A stretch of 64,000 nt of DNA from QWPN01 sp044238145 (lineage in GTDB: Bacteria; Planctomycetota; Planctomycetia; Pirellulales; UBA1268), in the NCBI GenBank assembly GCA_044238145.1, contig JBIIDT010000008.1, forward strand, positions 1 to 64,000. The letters are read 5' to 3'. Positions 41,703 through 50,050 of the stretch are shown here, one piece after another. The notes beneath the pieces were generated by a model, which was not told the origin of the DNA, ran no database searches, and saw only the letters and a list, made by a program, of their open reading frames with translations. A program made the translations under genes and the position numbers. The stretch's first letter is position 1; every line of letters begins with the position of its first letter.

Positions 41703-43166
41703 ATGAAAGTTCACGAGTTTCTCGAGCACCACGGCATCGCGGGCAACCCGTTCGCCGAGGAAGACGCGCAGAACGACACCGTCTTCAAGCGGACCTGCCT
41801 GGAGACGACGTTCCATCCCGCGTGGGACAAGATCTACGGCGACCCGGCCGACCCGAGCACGGCGATCGTGTTCGGCGAGAAGGGCTCGGGGAAGACGGCC
41901 CTCAAGCTGCAGATGGTGCGGCAGTTCGAACGGCACGCCGCGGCCTGCCCCGAGGCCCGGACGTTCGTCGTCCTGTACGACGACTTCAACCCGTTCCTCG
42001 ACCGGTTCGTGAGCCGCGTGGGGCCGAACCGCCCGGTGGAGAAGGTGCTCTCCCAGTGGAAGCTCTGGGACCACATGGACGCGATCCTGGCGCTGGCCGT
42101 GACGCAGCTCGTGACGAGCGTCAACGAGTCGCCGGCCCGGCAGGCGAAGCTCACGCCCCCGCAGGCCCGCGACCTCGCCCTGCTGGCGGCCTGCTACGAC
42201 CAGTCGCTCGCCGAGACGTTCCCGGCGCGGTGGCGGCGGCTGCGCGGCCGGGTCGGTTACCGGGCCTGGCGGGGCCTGTGGCCGCGGGCGCTGGCGACGC
42301 TGGCCACGGCCTGCCTCGCCGCGGCGCTCGGCTATTCCGCCTGGCAGGGCGGCTTCGAGTGGGCGCGGCAATGGTGGCCGTGGGTGCTGTTCGCGGCCTG
42401 CTGGCTGCCGCTCGTGGTGCGGCAGGCCCGCGGCACGTGGAAGGCCTGGCGGATCGTGCGGTCGATGCGGACCGGCAACCGCACGCTTGGACAGCTCGGC
42501 CGGGCGCTCGCCCGCATGCCCGAGGTCGACCTCGCCGGCCAGCCGCTGCCGGCCCACGCCCGCAGCGACGACCGGTACGAACTCTTCGGCAAGCTGCAAG
42601 GCGTGATCAAGGCCCTCGGTTACACGGGGATGGTCGTGATCGTGGACCGGCTCGACGAGCCGCATCTCATCAACGGCTCGGCCGACCGGATGCGGCAGGT
42701 GATCTGGCCGATCTTCGACAACAAGTTCCTCAAGTCGCCGGGCCTCGGCTTCAAGCTGCTGCTGCCCGAGGAGCTGTACCGCTTCATCGAGCGGGAGACG
42801 GAGGCCTTCAACCAGCGGGCCCGGCTCGACAAGCAGAACCTCGTGCCCTCCCTCGAATGGTCGGGTGAGACGCTCTACGACATCGCCTCCGCCCGCGTGA
42901 AGGCGGCCAGCGTGGGCACGCCGCCGGCCACGCTCTCGAGCCTCTTCGACCCGGCGGTCGACCAGCGGCGGCTGATCGACGGGCTGCGGAGCCTGCGGGT
43001 GCCGCGGCAGCTGTTCAAGTTCCTCTACCGGCTGCTCGTGGCCCACTGCCACGCCCACACCGACGAACAGCCCGTGTACACGATCTCGCTGCCGGAGTTC
43101 GAGCGGGAGCTGGCCGTGTTCCGCCGCGACCAGGACGCCTTCGATCGGGGCCTCGCACCACGCTAG
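41703..43166 (+). CDS. Membrane-anchored P-loop NTPase (KAP/STAND-like)
   Basis: A 487-residue protein. Walker A is GEKGSGKT at residues 58-65; a Walker B-like VIVDRLDEP is near 310-318. Between them, residues ~195-240 contain two transmembrane helices (ALATLATACLAAALGYSAW; WWPWVLFAACWLPLVV). This arrangement, an NTPase interrupted by two membrane helices, is that of KAP-family ATPases. The start is the ATG at 41703. The C-terminal ~150 residues are helical (LPEFERELAVFRRDQD). Some KAP ATPases take part in phage defence or membrane signalling; here it stands between unrelated genes and no effector is obvious. Confidence 0.7.
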   Translation: MKVHEFLEHHGIAGNPFAEEDAQNDTVFKRTCLETTFHPAWDKIYGDPADPSTAIVFGEKGSGKTALKLQMVRQFERHAAACPEARTFVVLYDDFNPFLDRFVSRVGPNRPVEKVLSQWKLWDHMDAILALAVTQLVTSVNESPARQAKLTPPQARDLALLAACYDQSLAETFPARWRRLRGRVGYRAWRGLWPRALATLATACLAAALGYSAWQGGFEWARQWWPWVLFAACWLPLVVRQARGTWKAWRIVRSMRTGNRTLGQLGRALARMPEVDLAGQPLPAHARSDDRYELFGKLQGVIKALGYTGMVVIVDRLDEPHLINGSADRMRQVIWPIFDNKFLKSPGLGFKLLLPEELYRFIERETEAFNQRARLDKQNLVPSLEWSGETLYDIASARVKAASVGTPPATLSSLFDPAVDQRRLIDGLRSLRVPRQLFKFLYRLLVAHCHAHTDEQPVYTISLPEFERELAVFRRDQDAFDRGLAPR

Positions 43167-43331
43167 ATCGCATCCGAGTTTGGAACGCCACCGGCTCGGG
43201 GGCGGCAAAAGTCGCCGCTGAGCGGTCTTTCAGATTCTCGCTGCGGCCGCGGCGGCCACACGCTCGTCGAGCGTTCGCCGACCCCCTCACCTGTCTCGAT
43301 GGAGCTGCCGGAGCGACACGTTACGACCTCC

Positions 43332-44333
43332 ATGGCCAATGAAACCGACATCCACACGCTCGTGGTCGGCCGGGAGGCGATGGCCTGCCGGTTCGAGGTC
43401 GTGTTCAACGTCGGTGAGGAGGCCGACGCCACGGCACTCGCCTGCGCGGCGCTCGATCGCGTGGACGAGGTCGAGAACGCGTTCAGCGTGTACCGCGACA
43501 CGAGCGACCTCTCCATCCTCAACGCGACGGCCGCCTCAGGCTGGCAGCCGGTCACGCACGAGGTGCTCGCGCTGTTGCAGCGGTCCCGCGAGTTGCACGA
43601 CCGCACCGGCGGCGGGTTCGACGTCGCCGCGGGGTCGCTCGTGAAGGCCTGGGGCTTCCTCGCGCGGCAGGGGCGGATCCCGACGGACGAGGCCTTGGCC
43701 GCGGCCCGGGAGGCGGCCGGCATGCGGCACGTGGAGATCGACGTGCCGGGGCGGCGAGTGCGGTTCGCGCGAATCGGCGTCGAGGTCAATCCCGGGGCGA
43801 TCGGCAAGGGATGGGCGGTGGACCGGGCGGTCGAACTGCTGGTTGATCGCGGCGTGGCGAACGTGCTCGTGCACGGCGGCTCGAGCAGCGTGCGAGCGAT
43901 CGGCGGGCGAGGGGCGGGCCGCGGCTGGCCCGTCGGTCTGCGGCATCCGCTGCGGCCGGCCGTGCGGCTGGCCACGGTCGCGCTCGTCGACCGGGCCCTC
44001 GGCACGAGCGGCTCGGGCACGCAGTTCTTCGTCGACCGCGGCCGCAAACTCGGCCACATCCTCGACCCCCGGTCCGGGCGGCCGGCCGAGGGCGTGATTT
44101 CGGCGACGGTGCTCGCGGCCGACGCCGCCACCGCCGACGCGCTGGCTACCGCGCTCTACGTGCTCGGACCTGACGGGCTGCCCGTGGTCGCGCCACCGGG
44201 GGGCGACGCGGCGGCGATCCTCGTCATGCCCGGGGAGGCGCCGGGCCGGCTGGCCGTCGTCACGGCCAACCTCGCGGCCGCCGACATCGCCTGGAATCCG
44301 GCGGAGCCGGTCGAAATCGCCACGCGTGGATGA
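43332..44333 (+). CDS. apbE: FAD:protein FMN transferase
   Basis: A 333-residue ApbE-family flavin transferase. GREAMACRFEVVF near the start, SVYRDTSDLSILN, NPGAIGKGWAVDRAVELL, VHGGSSSVRAIGG, GTSGSGTQF and HILDPRSGRPA are the conserved blocks for FAD and Mg binding. It attaches FMN to Ser/Thr of target proteins (for example RNF/NQR subunits). The start is ATG 43332. No signal peptide or lipobox is obvious, unlike many exported ApbE proteins. Confidence 0.88.
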   Translation: MANETDIHTLVVGREAMACRFEVVFNVGEEADATALACAALDRVDEVENAFSVYRDTSDLSILNATAASGWQPVTHEVLALLQRSRELHDRTGGGFDVAAGSLVKAWGFLARQGRIPTDEALAAAREAAGMRHVEIDVPGRRVRFARIGVEVNPGAIGKGWAVDRAVELLVDRGVANVLVHGGSSSVRAIGGRGAGRGWPVGLRHPLRPAVRLATVALVDRALGTSGSGTQFFVDRGRKLGHILDPRSGRPAEGVISATVLAADAATADALATALYVLGPDGLPVVAPPGGDAAAILVMPGEAPGRLAVVTANLAAADIAWNPAEPVEIATRG

Positions 44334-44393
44334 TCCTGCCGAGCGGGGTAGACTTCAAAAACTCCGCCCGCACCTCTGGCCCCACCGCACCCC

Positions 44394-45107
44394 ATGCTGG
44401 ACTGGATCGAACAGACCTCCTACCTGGGGATCATCGTCTTCCTGACGCTCACGGGCATCGGCCTGCCGATCCCGGAGGAGGTGCCGATCGTGGCCGCCGG
44501 CGTGGCCAGCAAGGCGGCGGCCCTGAAGTGGTATTACGCGCTGCCCGCGTGCCTGGTCGGCGCCCTGCTCGGCGACAGCCTGATGTACGCGATCGGCCGG
44601 TTCTTCGGGGCCAAGATCCTCAAGGAGCACCCCTGGTGGTCCGGCTTCCTCACGGCGGAGCGGGAGAAGACGATCGAGGACCTGCTCAAGAAGCACGGCA
44701 TCAAGGCGTTCTTTGTGGCCCGGTTCCTGGTCGGCCTCCGCAGCCCCTTCTACCTGACCGCCGGCATCCTCCGCGTGAAATACCGCTGGTTCCTCCTGGC
44801 GGACTTCATCTGCGCCTCGGTCGTGATCGGCGGGTTCTTCGGCCTCGCCTACCTGTTCGGCGACCGGATCACGGGCCTCATCCAGTCGGCGGAACGGGGC
44901 TTGACGATGGTCGTGATCGCCTTGGCCCTCGTCGCCCTGGCCGTGATCGCCTTCTTCTCGTTCCGCAAGCGGCGGATCCGGATGCTCGACCAGGACCCCG
45001 AGGCCCTGTTCGAAAACCGCGAGATCCTCCTCGGCCCGGCCGCCGACCGGATCGCCGACGCGGTCAATCTCGGCGACGTCAACCACGACGGCGAACAGAA
45101 GCCGTAG
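44394..45107 (+). CDS. DedA-family membrane protein
   Basis: A 237-residue inner-membrane protein with the DedA/SNARE-associated motif: GIGLPIPEEVPIVAAGV near the start, GDSLMYAIGRFFGAKIL (G-D-x(3)-Y-x-I-G-R), and VARFLVGLRSPFYLTAGILRV. Four to five membrane segments. The last residues NLGDVNHDGEQKP look like half of a Ca-binding dockerin/EF-hand loop, an odd tail that may be chance. DedA proteins are lipid or undecaprenyl-phosphate transport proteins in several bacteria. Confidence 0.9.
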   Translation: MLDWIEQTSYLGIIVFLTLTGIGLPIPEEVPIVAAGVASKAAALKWYYALPACLVGALLGDSLMYAIGRFFGAKILKEHPWWSGFLTAEREKTIEDLLKKHGIKAFFVARFLVGLRSPFYLTAGILRVKYRWFLLADFICASVVIGGFFGLAYLFGDRITGLIQSAERGLTMVVIALALVALAVIAFFSFRKRRIRMLDQDPEALFENREILLGPAADRIADAVNLGDVNHDGEQKP

Positions 45108-45258
45108 GGCCGCCCGCCGTCCGGTGGCGCGGATCGTGACGGTCGTGCGGACGCGAGGCTGCGGAATCCGTCGACCTGTCGCCCTGGGGCGACTTTGACG
45201 TCGCCCGATTGCGACCTAAAGAACCTGTGGCAGACGGTCGCACCCCAGGAATCGCCCC

Positions 45259-46605
45259 ATGACCGACCACGAGCACCGCGCTTCGAATCCGCTTCGCCTG
45301 CTCGTCGTCGACGACGACCGTCGGGCGGCGTCCAACCGGGCCCAGTGGCTGTGCAGCCTCGGGCACCACGCCTCGGCCGCCGGCACCGCCGCCGAGGCCG
45401 CGCAGGCGATCGCCCGGGCCGGCTGCGATGTCGTCGTGCTCGACGGTGGCCTGCCCGATGCGGGCCTCGTCGTCGCCACGGCCGGGGCCGCGGGCGTCGT
45501 GGTGCTCGCCGCCGGGCACGGCCCCGCCGATGCAGTCGGCGACGCCGTCGTGCCGGCACCCGGCCGCGACGCCGAGATCCTCGCCGCCATCGAACGGGCC
45601 CGGGCCGCGGCCGCCTCACGGTCCGTCGTGGCCCTCGCCGCCGGGTCGCCGATCCTCGGCACGCATCCCGCCATCCGTCGCCTGCTCGACCTCGTCGACC
45701 GCGTCGCCGCCACGCCCGCCACCGTGCTGGTCACCGGCGAGAGCGGCACCGGTAAGTCGCTCCTCGCCCGCGAGATCCACCGCCAGAGCGGCCGCACCGG
45801 CCGGTTCGTGGAGGTCGCCTGCGGCGCCTTGAGCGAGACGCTCCTCGAGAGCGAACTCTTCGGCCACGTGGCCGGCGCCTTCACCGGCGCCATGGCGGAC
45901 CGGGCGGGGCGGTTCCTCCAGGCCGACGGCGGCACGATCTTCCTCGACGAGATCGCCACCGCCTCGCCGGCCCTGCAGGTCAAGCTCCTGCGGGTTCTCC
46001 AGGAGATGGCCTTCGAGCCGGTGGGCGGCGGCCGCACGCACACGGTCGACGCCCGCGTGATCCTCGCCACGCACGAGAACCTCGAGCGGCTCGTCGCGGC
46101 CGGCACGTTCCGCGCCGACCTCTACTGGCGGATCAACGTGGTGACGCTCGAGATGCCGCCGCTGCGGAGCCGCGCGAGCGACATTCCGCTCCTGGCCGCG
46201 CACTTTCTCGGCGCCGCGGCCGCGAAGGCCGGCCGGCGGGTCGAGGGCTTCACGCCCGCCGCCCTCGAGGCCCTCGTGAGTCACGCCTGGCCGGGCAACG
46301 TCCGCGAACTCGAGCACGCCGTGAGCCGGGCGGCGTTCCTCGGCCGCGGGCCGGTGGTGGACGTGTGCGACCTGCCGCCGACCGTGGGCGGCGGCCTGCC
46401 GTCCGAAGCCAGCGTCGGCCGCGACGCGTCGCCTTTGAAGGCCGCGATGGCGGTGCCGGAGCGGCAGTTGATCCTCGACGCGCTCGAACGGTCGGGCTGG
46501 CGGCGGGACGCCGCGGCCCGGGCCCTGGGCATCAACCGCACCACGCTCTACAAGAAGGCCAAGCGGCTGGGGATGAACCTAGCGTCGTTGGCTCCGGAGC
46601 GATAG
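45259..46605 (+). CDS. Sigma54-dependent NtrC-type regulator
   Basis: A 448-residue response-regulator-like protein. The N-terminal receiver domain (residues ~12-110) has VVDDDRRAA and VVVLDGGLPDA (the likely phospho-Asp), but its end is short and lacks the conserved Lys, so phosphorylation is uncertain. The AAA+ domain has GESGTGKS, GAFTGA (sigma54 contact) and GGTIFLDEIA. The C-terminal Fis-type HTH is RDAAARALGINRTTLYKKAKRLG. It activates sigma54 promoters; targets not seen. It is separated from dedA by 150 bp with a GTCGCCC...GGGCGAC hairpin. Confidence 0.92.
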   Translation: MTDHEHRASNPLRLLVVDDDRRAASNRAQWLCSLGHHASAAGTAAEAAQAIARAGCDVVVLDGGLPDAGLVVATAGAAGVVVLAAGHGPADAVGDAVVPAPGRDAEILAAIERARAAAASRSVVALAAGSPILGTHPAIRRLLDLVDRVAATPATVLVTGESGTGKSLLAREIHRQSGRTGRFVEVACGALSETLLESELFGHVAGAFTGAMADRAGRFLQADGGTIFLDEIATASPALQVKLLRVLQEMAFEPVGGGRTHTVDARVILATHENLERLVAAGTFRADLYWRINVVTLEMPPLRSRASDIPLLAAHFLGAAAAKAGRRVEGFTPAALEALVSHAWPGNVRELEHAVSRAAFLGRGPVVDVCDLPPTVGGGLPSEASVGRDASPLKAAMAVPERQLILDALERSGWRRDAAARALGINRTTLYKKAKRLGMNLASLAPER

Positions 46606-46634
46606 TCCGCGCCGCGTCGTAGCCGCGGCCGGCT

Positions 46635-47222
46635 TCAGCCGTCCGGGTCGTCGAGCAGTTGGCGAAGACGGTCGGCGTGCTCTGGCACGCACCGTGGCAG
46701 CCACGAGTCATCGACGAGACCGAGGGAGATCAGATCCTGCAGGTGCACCTGGTCCTTGCGGCGGAACGAATTGAGCTTCATCCGTACCAGGGCTTCGAGT
46801 GTCACCACGTGGTAGTCGTCGGCCCGCTCCCGCTCGGTGACGTCGGCCGTCGGCAGCGGATACGACTCGCGGACTCTCTCCCCGGCGAACAGCAGATGGA
46901 TGGCGTCTCGTGGGCTGCCCTGTGGGCCGTCAATGAAGCAGGCGACGTCCATCACGGTCGCATGGACGAACCCGACCGCCTCGAGGGCGACCTTGACGGC
47001 CGCGAAGTCGGCCCGGCGGACGAGGATGTCGACGTCCTGGGTGTTCCGCACCGCGGCCCGGTCGACCCGCGCCACCCAGGCCGCCACCGCGTTGCCCCCG
47101 GCCACGGCATACGGAATACCCGCCCGCTCCAGGGCCGCGGTCGCTCGCAGGGCACGTTCACGGACGGCTTGCACGGCCTCGATCATCCTCTCCCAGGAGA
47201 ACTCACGGAGTTCGACCGCCAC
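46635..47222 (-). CDS. Nucleotidyltransferase-like protein (AbiEii/MNT-type fold)
   Basis: A 195-residue cytoplasmic protein. GIPYAVAGGNAVAAW and RNTQDVDILVRRADF match the GG(x)...DxD core of nucleotidyltransferase-fold proteins, including toxin-side AbiEii relatives. No antitoxin-like small gene is adjacent. LEALVRMKLNSFRRKDQVHLQDLISLGL is a helix as in this family. The role is unclear: toxin without partner, or a house enzyme. Confidence 0.6.
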   Translation of the reverse strand: MAVELREFSWERMIEAVQAVRERALRATAALERAGIPYAVAGGNAVAAWVARVDRAAVRNTQDVDILVRRADFAAVKVALEAVGFVHATVMDVACFIDGPQGSPRDAIHLLFAGERVRESYPLPTADVTERERADDYHVVTLEALVRMKLNSFRRKDQVHLQDLISLGLVDDSWLPRCVPEHADRLRQLLDDPDG

Positions 47223-47335
47223 GTTACACCTCGATCACGGGAGCTCGGCCAGTGGGCATCATACCCTGCCGGTCGTCCATCGTGTGCCTCTCGCAGACGG
47301 CATCGAGGGCAGCGCATCGCCCCCAGAACCGCGGG

Positions 47336-49006
47336 CTATCGGTCGGACGTGGCCGCCATGTGCAGGCCGACGTCGTCGTTTTCGGGTGCCGGCTCGTCGC
47401 CCGGCGCCGGCGGGCCGCCGTCGTCCTCGCCGTCGGGGCCGACGGAGTAGACGATCCAGCCGTTCTCCACAAACTTCGCACGGAGCGGCGCGTCGGCCGT
47501 GAAGGGATCGATCGGCAACGCCGGCAGCTGGTCGGGCACGAAGGCGGCGACCGCCTCGGGGAGCGACCCGGTGGCGAGCCGGGCGCGGGTGATCGCCACG
47601 AGCACCTCGGCGCAGCGGTGCAGGGCCTGGTTGCTGCACTGTGCCTTGAAGCAGCCGCCGAGGGCGGGCACGAGCAGCGGGCCGAGCATTACCTCGCGGC
47701 CGCCCGGCAGCAGTTGCCGCTCGATCGCAGCGATCCGTTCCTGCGTCGCCGGGAAAAGCCGATCGGTCGGATCGGCGAGGAGCTGCTGGTAGCCATGCAG
47801 GCAACGTTTGTAGCCGACGACCTCGGCGGGCCAGAGAAAGCAGCGATAGACGCTGGCGAGTGGCCCGGCGACCGTCGCCATGGCGGTGAAGCCGTCCGCT
47901 TCATCACCCGCGTAGGTCAGCATGCCCCATGCTCCGTCCGCCAGGTCGGCGGCCGTGGCCAGGCCCCACGCCTCCTCGCCGAACAGATGTCGGCGGAACG
48001 AGACCGTCGTGCCCAGAAAGTCGGTGAAGGCGGGGTCGGCGAGCCGCGCGAGATCCTCTGCCTTGGTCGCCGGCAGAACGGCCGCGAGCGTTTCGAGCGC
48101 CCCCCCGTCGATCGCGCTGGAAACGACGCCAGCGATCAGGAGCGGATCGGCGCCGGCATGGGTCGCGAGTCGCCCCAGCAGCACGACGTCGCGGAGGGCG
48201 GCGTCCGCAGCGCCGGAGGCTGACTCCCGCCGGGCGGCGAGGGCCAGGAGCCTGGCCGCCTGCCGCATCGAACTGAACTCCGGCAGGAGCATGTCCACAG
48301 AGGGCCGCGACCAGTCGCGGACGAAACGGCAGCCGGGCTTGGCGGCGGCCCGCCGAACGAGATCGAGCGTCGCCGCGTGGCGGGAGAGGAGGGCGGCGAC
48401 GTCGGCCGCGGCGACGTCGGCCGTCCTCCAGTTCGACAGCAGTTTCGCCTGCGGCGAGGAATTGACGAAATGCAGTCTTTCGGCCGCGAGTTCGGCGAAC
48501 GCCCGCTCGTAGAGCGGGGCCGCGTCGTCGTCCGGGGCCGGCGTGGGCGGCAGGCTCGCCGCCATGAGCTGGGCCGCCTCGACCCGCAGCGCCCGGCCTG
48601 CGGCGACGACGCCCCGGTCGATCCCGAGGAGCGTGCCGAACGACGCCGCCTCCGCCGCGAGGAACAGCGCCGCCAGCCCGAAGGCCGGCCATGCCTCGGC
48701 GACGCAGCCGTCGCCATCGGCGGATCGCGCCAAGCCGGCACGACGAATCCACCAGCCGCCGATGACGGCCGAAAGGAAGGCGGTGAGCGTCGGCGCGAAC
48801 CAGTTCGTTCGCAGTCCCATCCCGAACGCCAGCCAGGCCGCGAGCACGACCCACGGCAGCAGGATCAGCGGCGGGACGATCACGCCGGCCGCGACGAGGA
48901 GTTGCTTGGGGCGGCGCCGCGCGGTGCGGGCCGCCGCCGCGATGCACGCGGCCGTCCAGAACAGGCTGGCCGCGATCGCGGCCACGAAGAACAGCAGATG
49001 GGACAT
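47336..49006 (-). CDS. Multi-pass membrane protein of the ECF-sigma operon, unknown function
   Basis: A 556-residue protein. Four hydrophobic segments cover the first ~150 residues (MSHLLFFVAAIAASLFWTAA; LVAAGVIVPPLILLPWVVLAAWLA; TLTAFLSAVIGGWW; AFGLAALFLAAEA). The remaining ~400 residues are a soluble helical part with APLYERAFAELAAERL and, at the end, GWIVYSVGPDGEDDGG, which resembles pseudopilin C-termini. Its start overlaps the stop of the anti-sigma-like gene by one base. It is last in the sigma/regulator operon and may be the sensor or the target. No family recognised. Confidence 0.6.
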   Translation of the reverse strand: MSHLLFFVAAIAASLFWTAACIAAAARTARRRPKQLLVAAGVIVPPLILLPWVVLAAWLAFGMGLRTNWFAPTLTAFLSAVIGGWWIRRAGLARSADGDGCVAEAWPAFGLAALFLAAEAASFGTLLGIDRGVVAAGRALRVEAAQLMAASLPPTPAPDDDAAPLYERAFAELAAERLHFVNSSPQAKLLSNWRTADVAAADVAALLSRHAATLDLVRRAAAKPGCRFVRDWSRPSVDMLLPEFSSMRQAARLLALAARRESASGAADAALRDVVLLGRLATHAGADPLLIAGVVSSAIDGGALETLAAVLPATKAEDLARLADPAFTDFLGTTVSFRRHLFGEEAWGLATAADLADGAWGMLTYAGDEADGFTAMATVAGPLASVYRCFLWPAEVVGYKRCLHGYQQLLADPTDRLFPATQERIAAIERQLLPGGREVMLGPLLVPALGGCFKAQCSNQALHRCAEVLVAITRARLATGSLPEAVAAFVPDQLPALPIDPFTADAPLRAKFVENGWIVYSVGPDGEDDGGPPAPGDEPAPENDDVGLHMAATSDR

Positions 49007-49464
49007 CAGAGCATCTCCTCGAGGAGGCGGCGGCGTTCGACCGCACGGGATTCGGGGCGGGACGGTAACGCAATGGCGGGCGGCGCGGCGCGGCCGTCGT
49101 CGTGACGTGGCGGAGCGGCGAGGGCGGCCAGCAGCGACTCGTCTTCAACGCCGGCGGTCCGCAGTCGCGAAACGAGCGTGAGAGTCTCGGCGGGCCGCAG
49201 GGCCTCGAGCCCCGCCACGACGGGGGCCGTCATGGCGATGCCCAGCACCGCCGCGGCGGCCCAGGCCCAGCCGGGGATCCGCACGTCGTCCGCGTCGCGG
49301 GCCGGCGGCCGCGGCGCGGCGAGAGCGTCGTCCACCGCCATCAAGACGCGGTGTCGCAGGGTCGGCGGGGCGACCACGGGGTCGCGCCGCTCCAGCCGCC
49401 GCTCGATCGCGGCCAGGCCCGGGTCGGGCCACAGCGGGTCGGGATGCGGGGGCCGGTCGGTCAT
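49006..49464 (-). CDS. Putative anti-sigma factor (single membrane helix)
   Basis: A 152-residue protein: a cytoplasmic, Asp/Pro-rich head (residues ~1-70), a transmembrane helix (GWAWAAAAVLGIAMTAPVVAGL, ~75-95), and a short Ala/Arg-rich tail ending RRRLLEEML. It overlaps the ECF sigma gene by 4 bp (ATGA) and the membrane protein gene by one base. Position and topology suggest an anti-sigma factor, but the zinc motif HxxxCxxC is not present. Function is inferred from context. Confidence 0.55.
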   Translation of the reverse strand: MTDRPPHPDPLWPDPGLAAIERRLERRDPVVAPPTLRHRVLMAVDDALAAPRPPARDADDVRIPGWAWAAAAVLGIAMTAPVVAGLEALRPAETLTLVSRLRTAGVEDESLLAALAAPPRHDDGRAAPPAIALPSRPESRAVERRRLLEEML

Positions 49465-49997
49465 CGTCGGGCCTCCCGGACGGCCATGTGCGTGCGGAGT
49501 TTTTCCAGGGCGTAGCGATAGCGGCTGGCCGCGGTGTTCGGGCTCGTGCCCGTCACGGCCGCGATCTCCGCGAACGTCAGGCCGCCGTCGATCTTGAGCG
49601 CGATCACCTCGCGCTGTTCACCAGGCAGGGACGCCACAGCCGCCGCGAGATCGTCGTCGCTCCCGGGGTCGGGGGGCACGACGTCGCGGCCCGCTGCGTG
49701 CCGCTCCGCCGCGATCCGGTCCACGGCCCGGCGGTCGGTCGCGGACCGCCGCCGCCGCTTGCCGACCGCGTGCCTGAGCATCGTGAACACGTAGGCATCG
49801 AGGTCGGCGACCGTGGCGAGCCGGTTGCGGCCGCGGGCCAGCGCGACGAACAGGTCGTGGACCGTGTCTTCGGCGTCGGCGATCGATCCGGTCATGGTGC
49901 GGGCCGTGTTCACGAGGCGGGGGGCGAGACGGTCGTAGAGCGTCGCGAACGCCTCTGGATCGCCCGCTGCCAGCGATTGTGCGAGCGACGTGGCCAC
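49461..49997 (-). CDS. ECF-type RNA polymerase sigma factor
   Basis: A 178-residue ECF sigma factor. Region 2 covers GDPEAFATLYDRLAPRL through DTVHDLFVALARGRNRLATVADLDAYVFTMLRHAV; region 4 covers LPGEQREVIALKIDGGLTFAEIAAVTGTSPNTAASRYRYALEKLR. The start is the GTG at 49997; earlier codons are in another protein's region. It is the first gene of an overlapping three-gene operon with the likely anti-sigma and a membrane protein. The promoter and signal are unknown. Confidence 0.9.
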   Translation of the reverse strand: MATSLAQSLAAGDPEAFATLYDRLAPRLVNTARTMTGSIADAEDTVHDLFVALARGRNRLATVADLDAYVFTMLRHAVGKRRRRSATDRRAVDRIAAERHAAGRDVVPPDPGSDDDLAAAVASLPGEQREVIALKIDGGLTFAEIAAVTGTSPNTAASRYRYALEKLRTHMAVREARR

Positions 49998-50050
49998 GTG
50001 GTTCTCCGCCGTCTGTCCGCAGCAAGGGGCCACTGGGTGGCAGGCTTTGT

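Noticed and set aside
45060..45107. Dockerin-like DVNHDG tail of the DedA protein
   Set aside because: Only half of one motif on a membrane protein; probably chance.
45225..45245. sigma54-like promoter (TGGCA...GC) ahead of the NtrC-type gene
   Set aside because: The GG to GC distance is 9 instead of 10 and the -12 part is poor.
46635..47335. Toxin-antitoxin pair around the nucleotidyltransferase-like gene
   Set aside because: No small antitoxin-like gene on either side; neighbours are unrelated.
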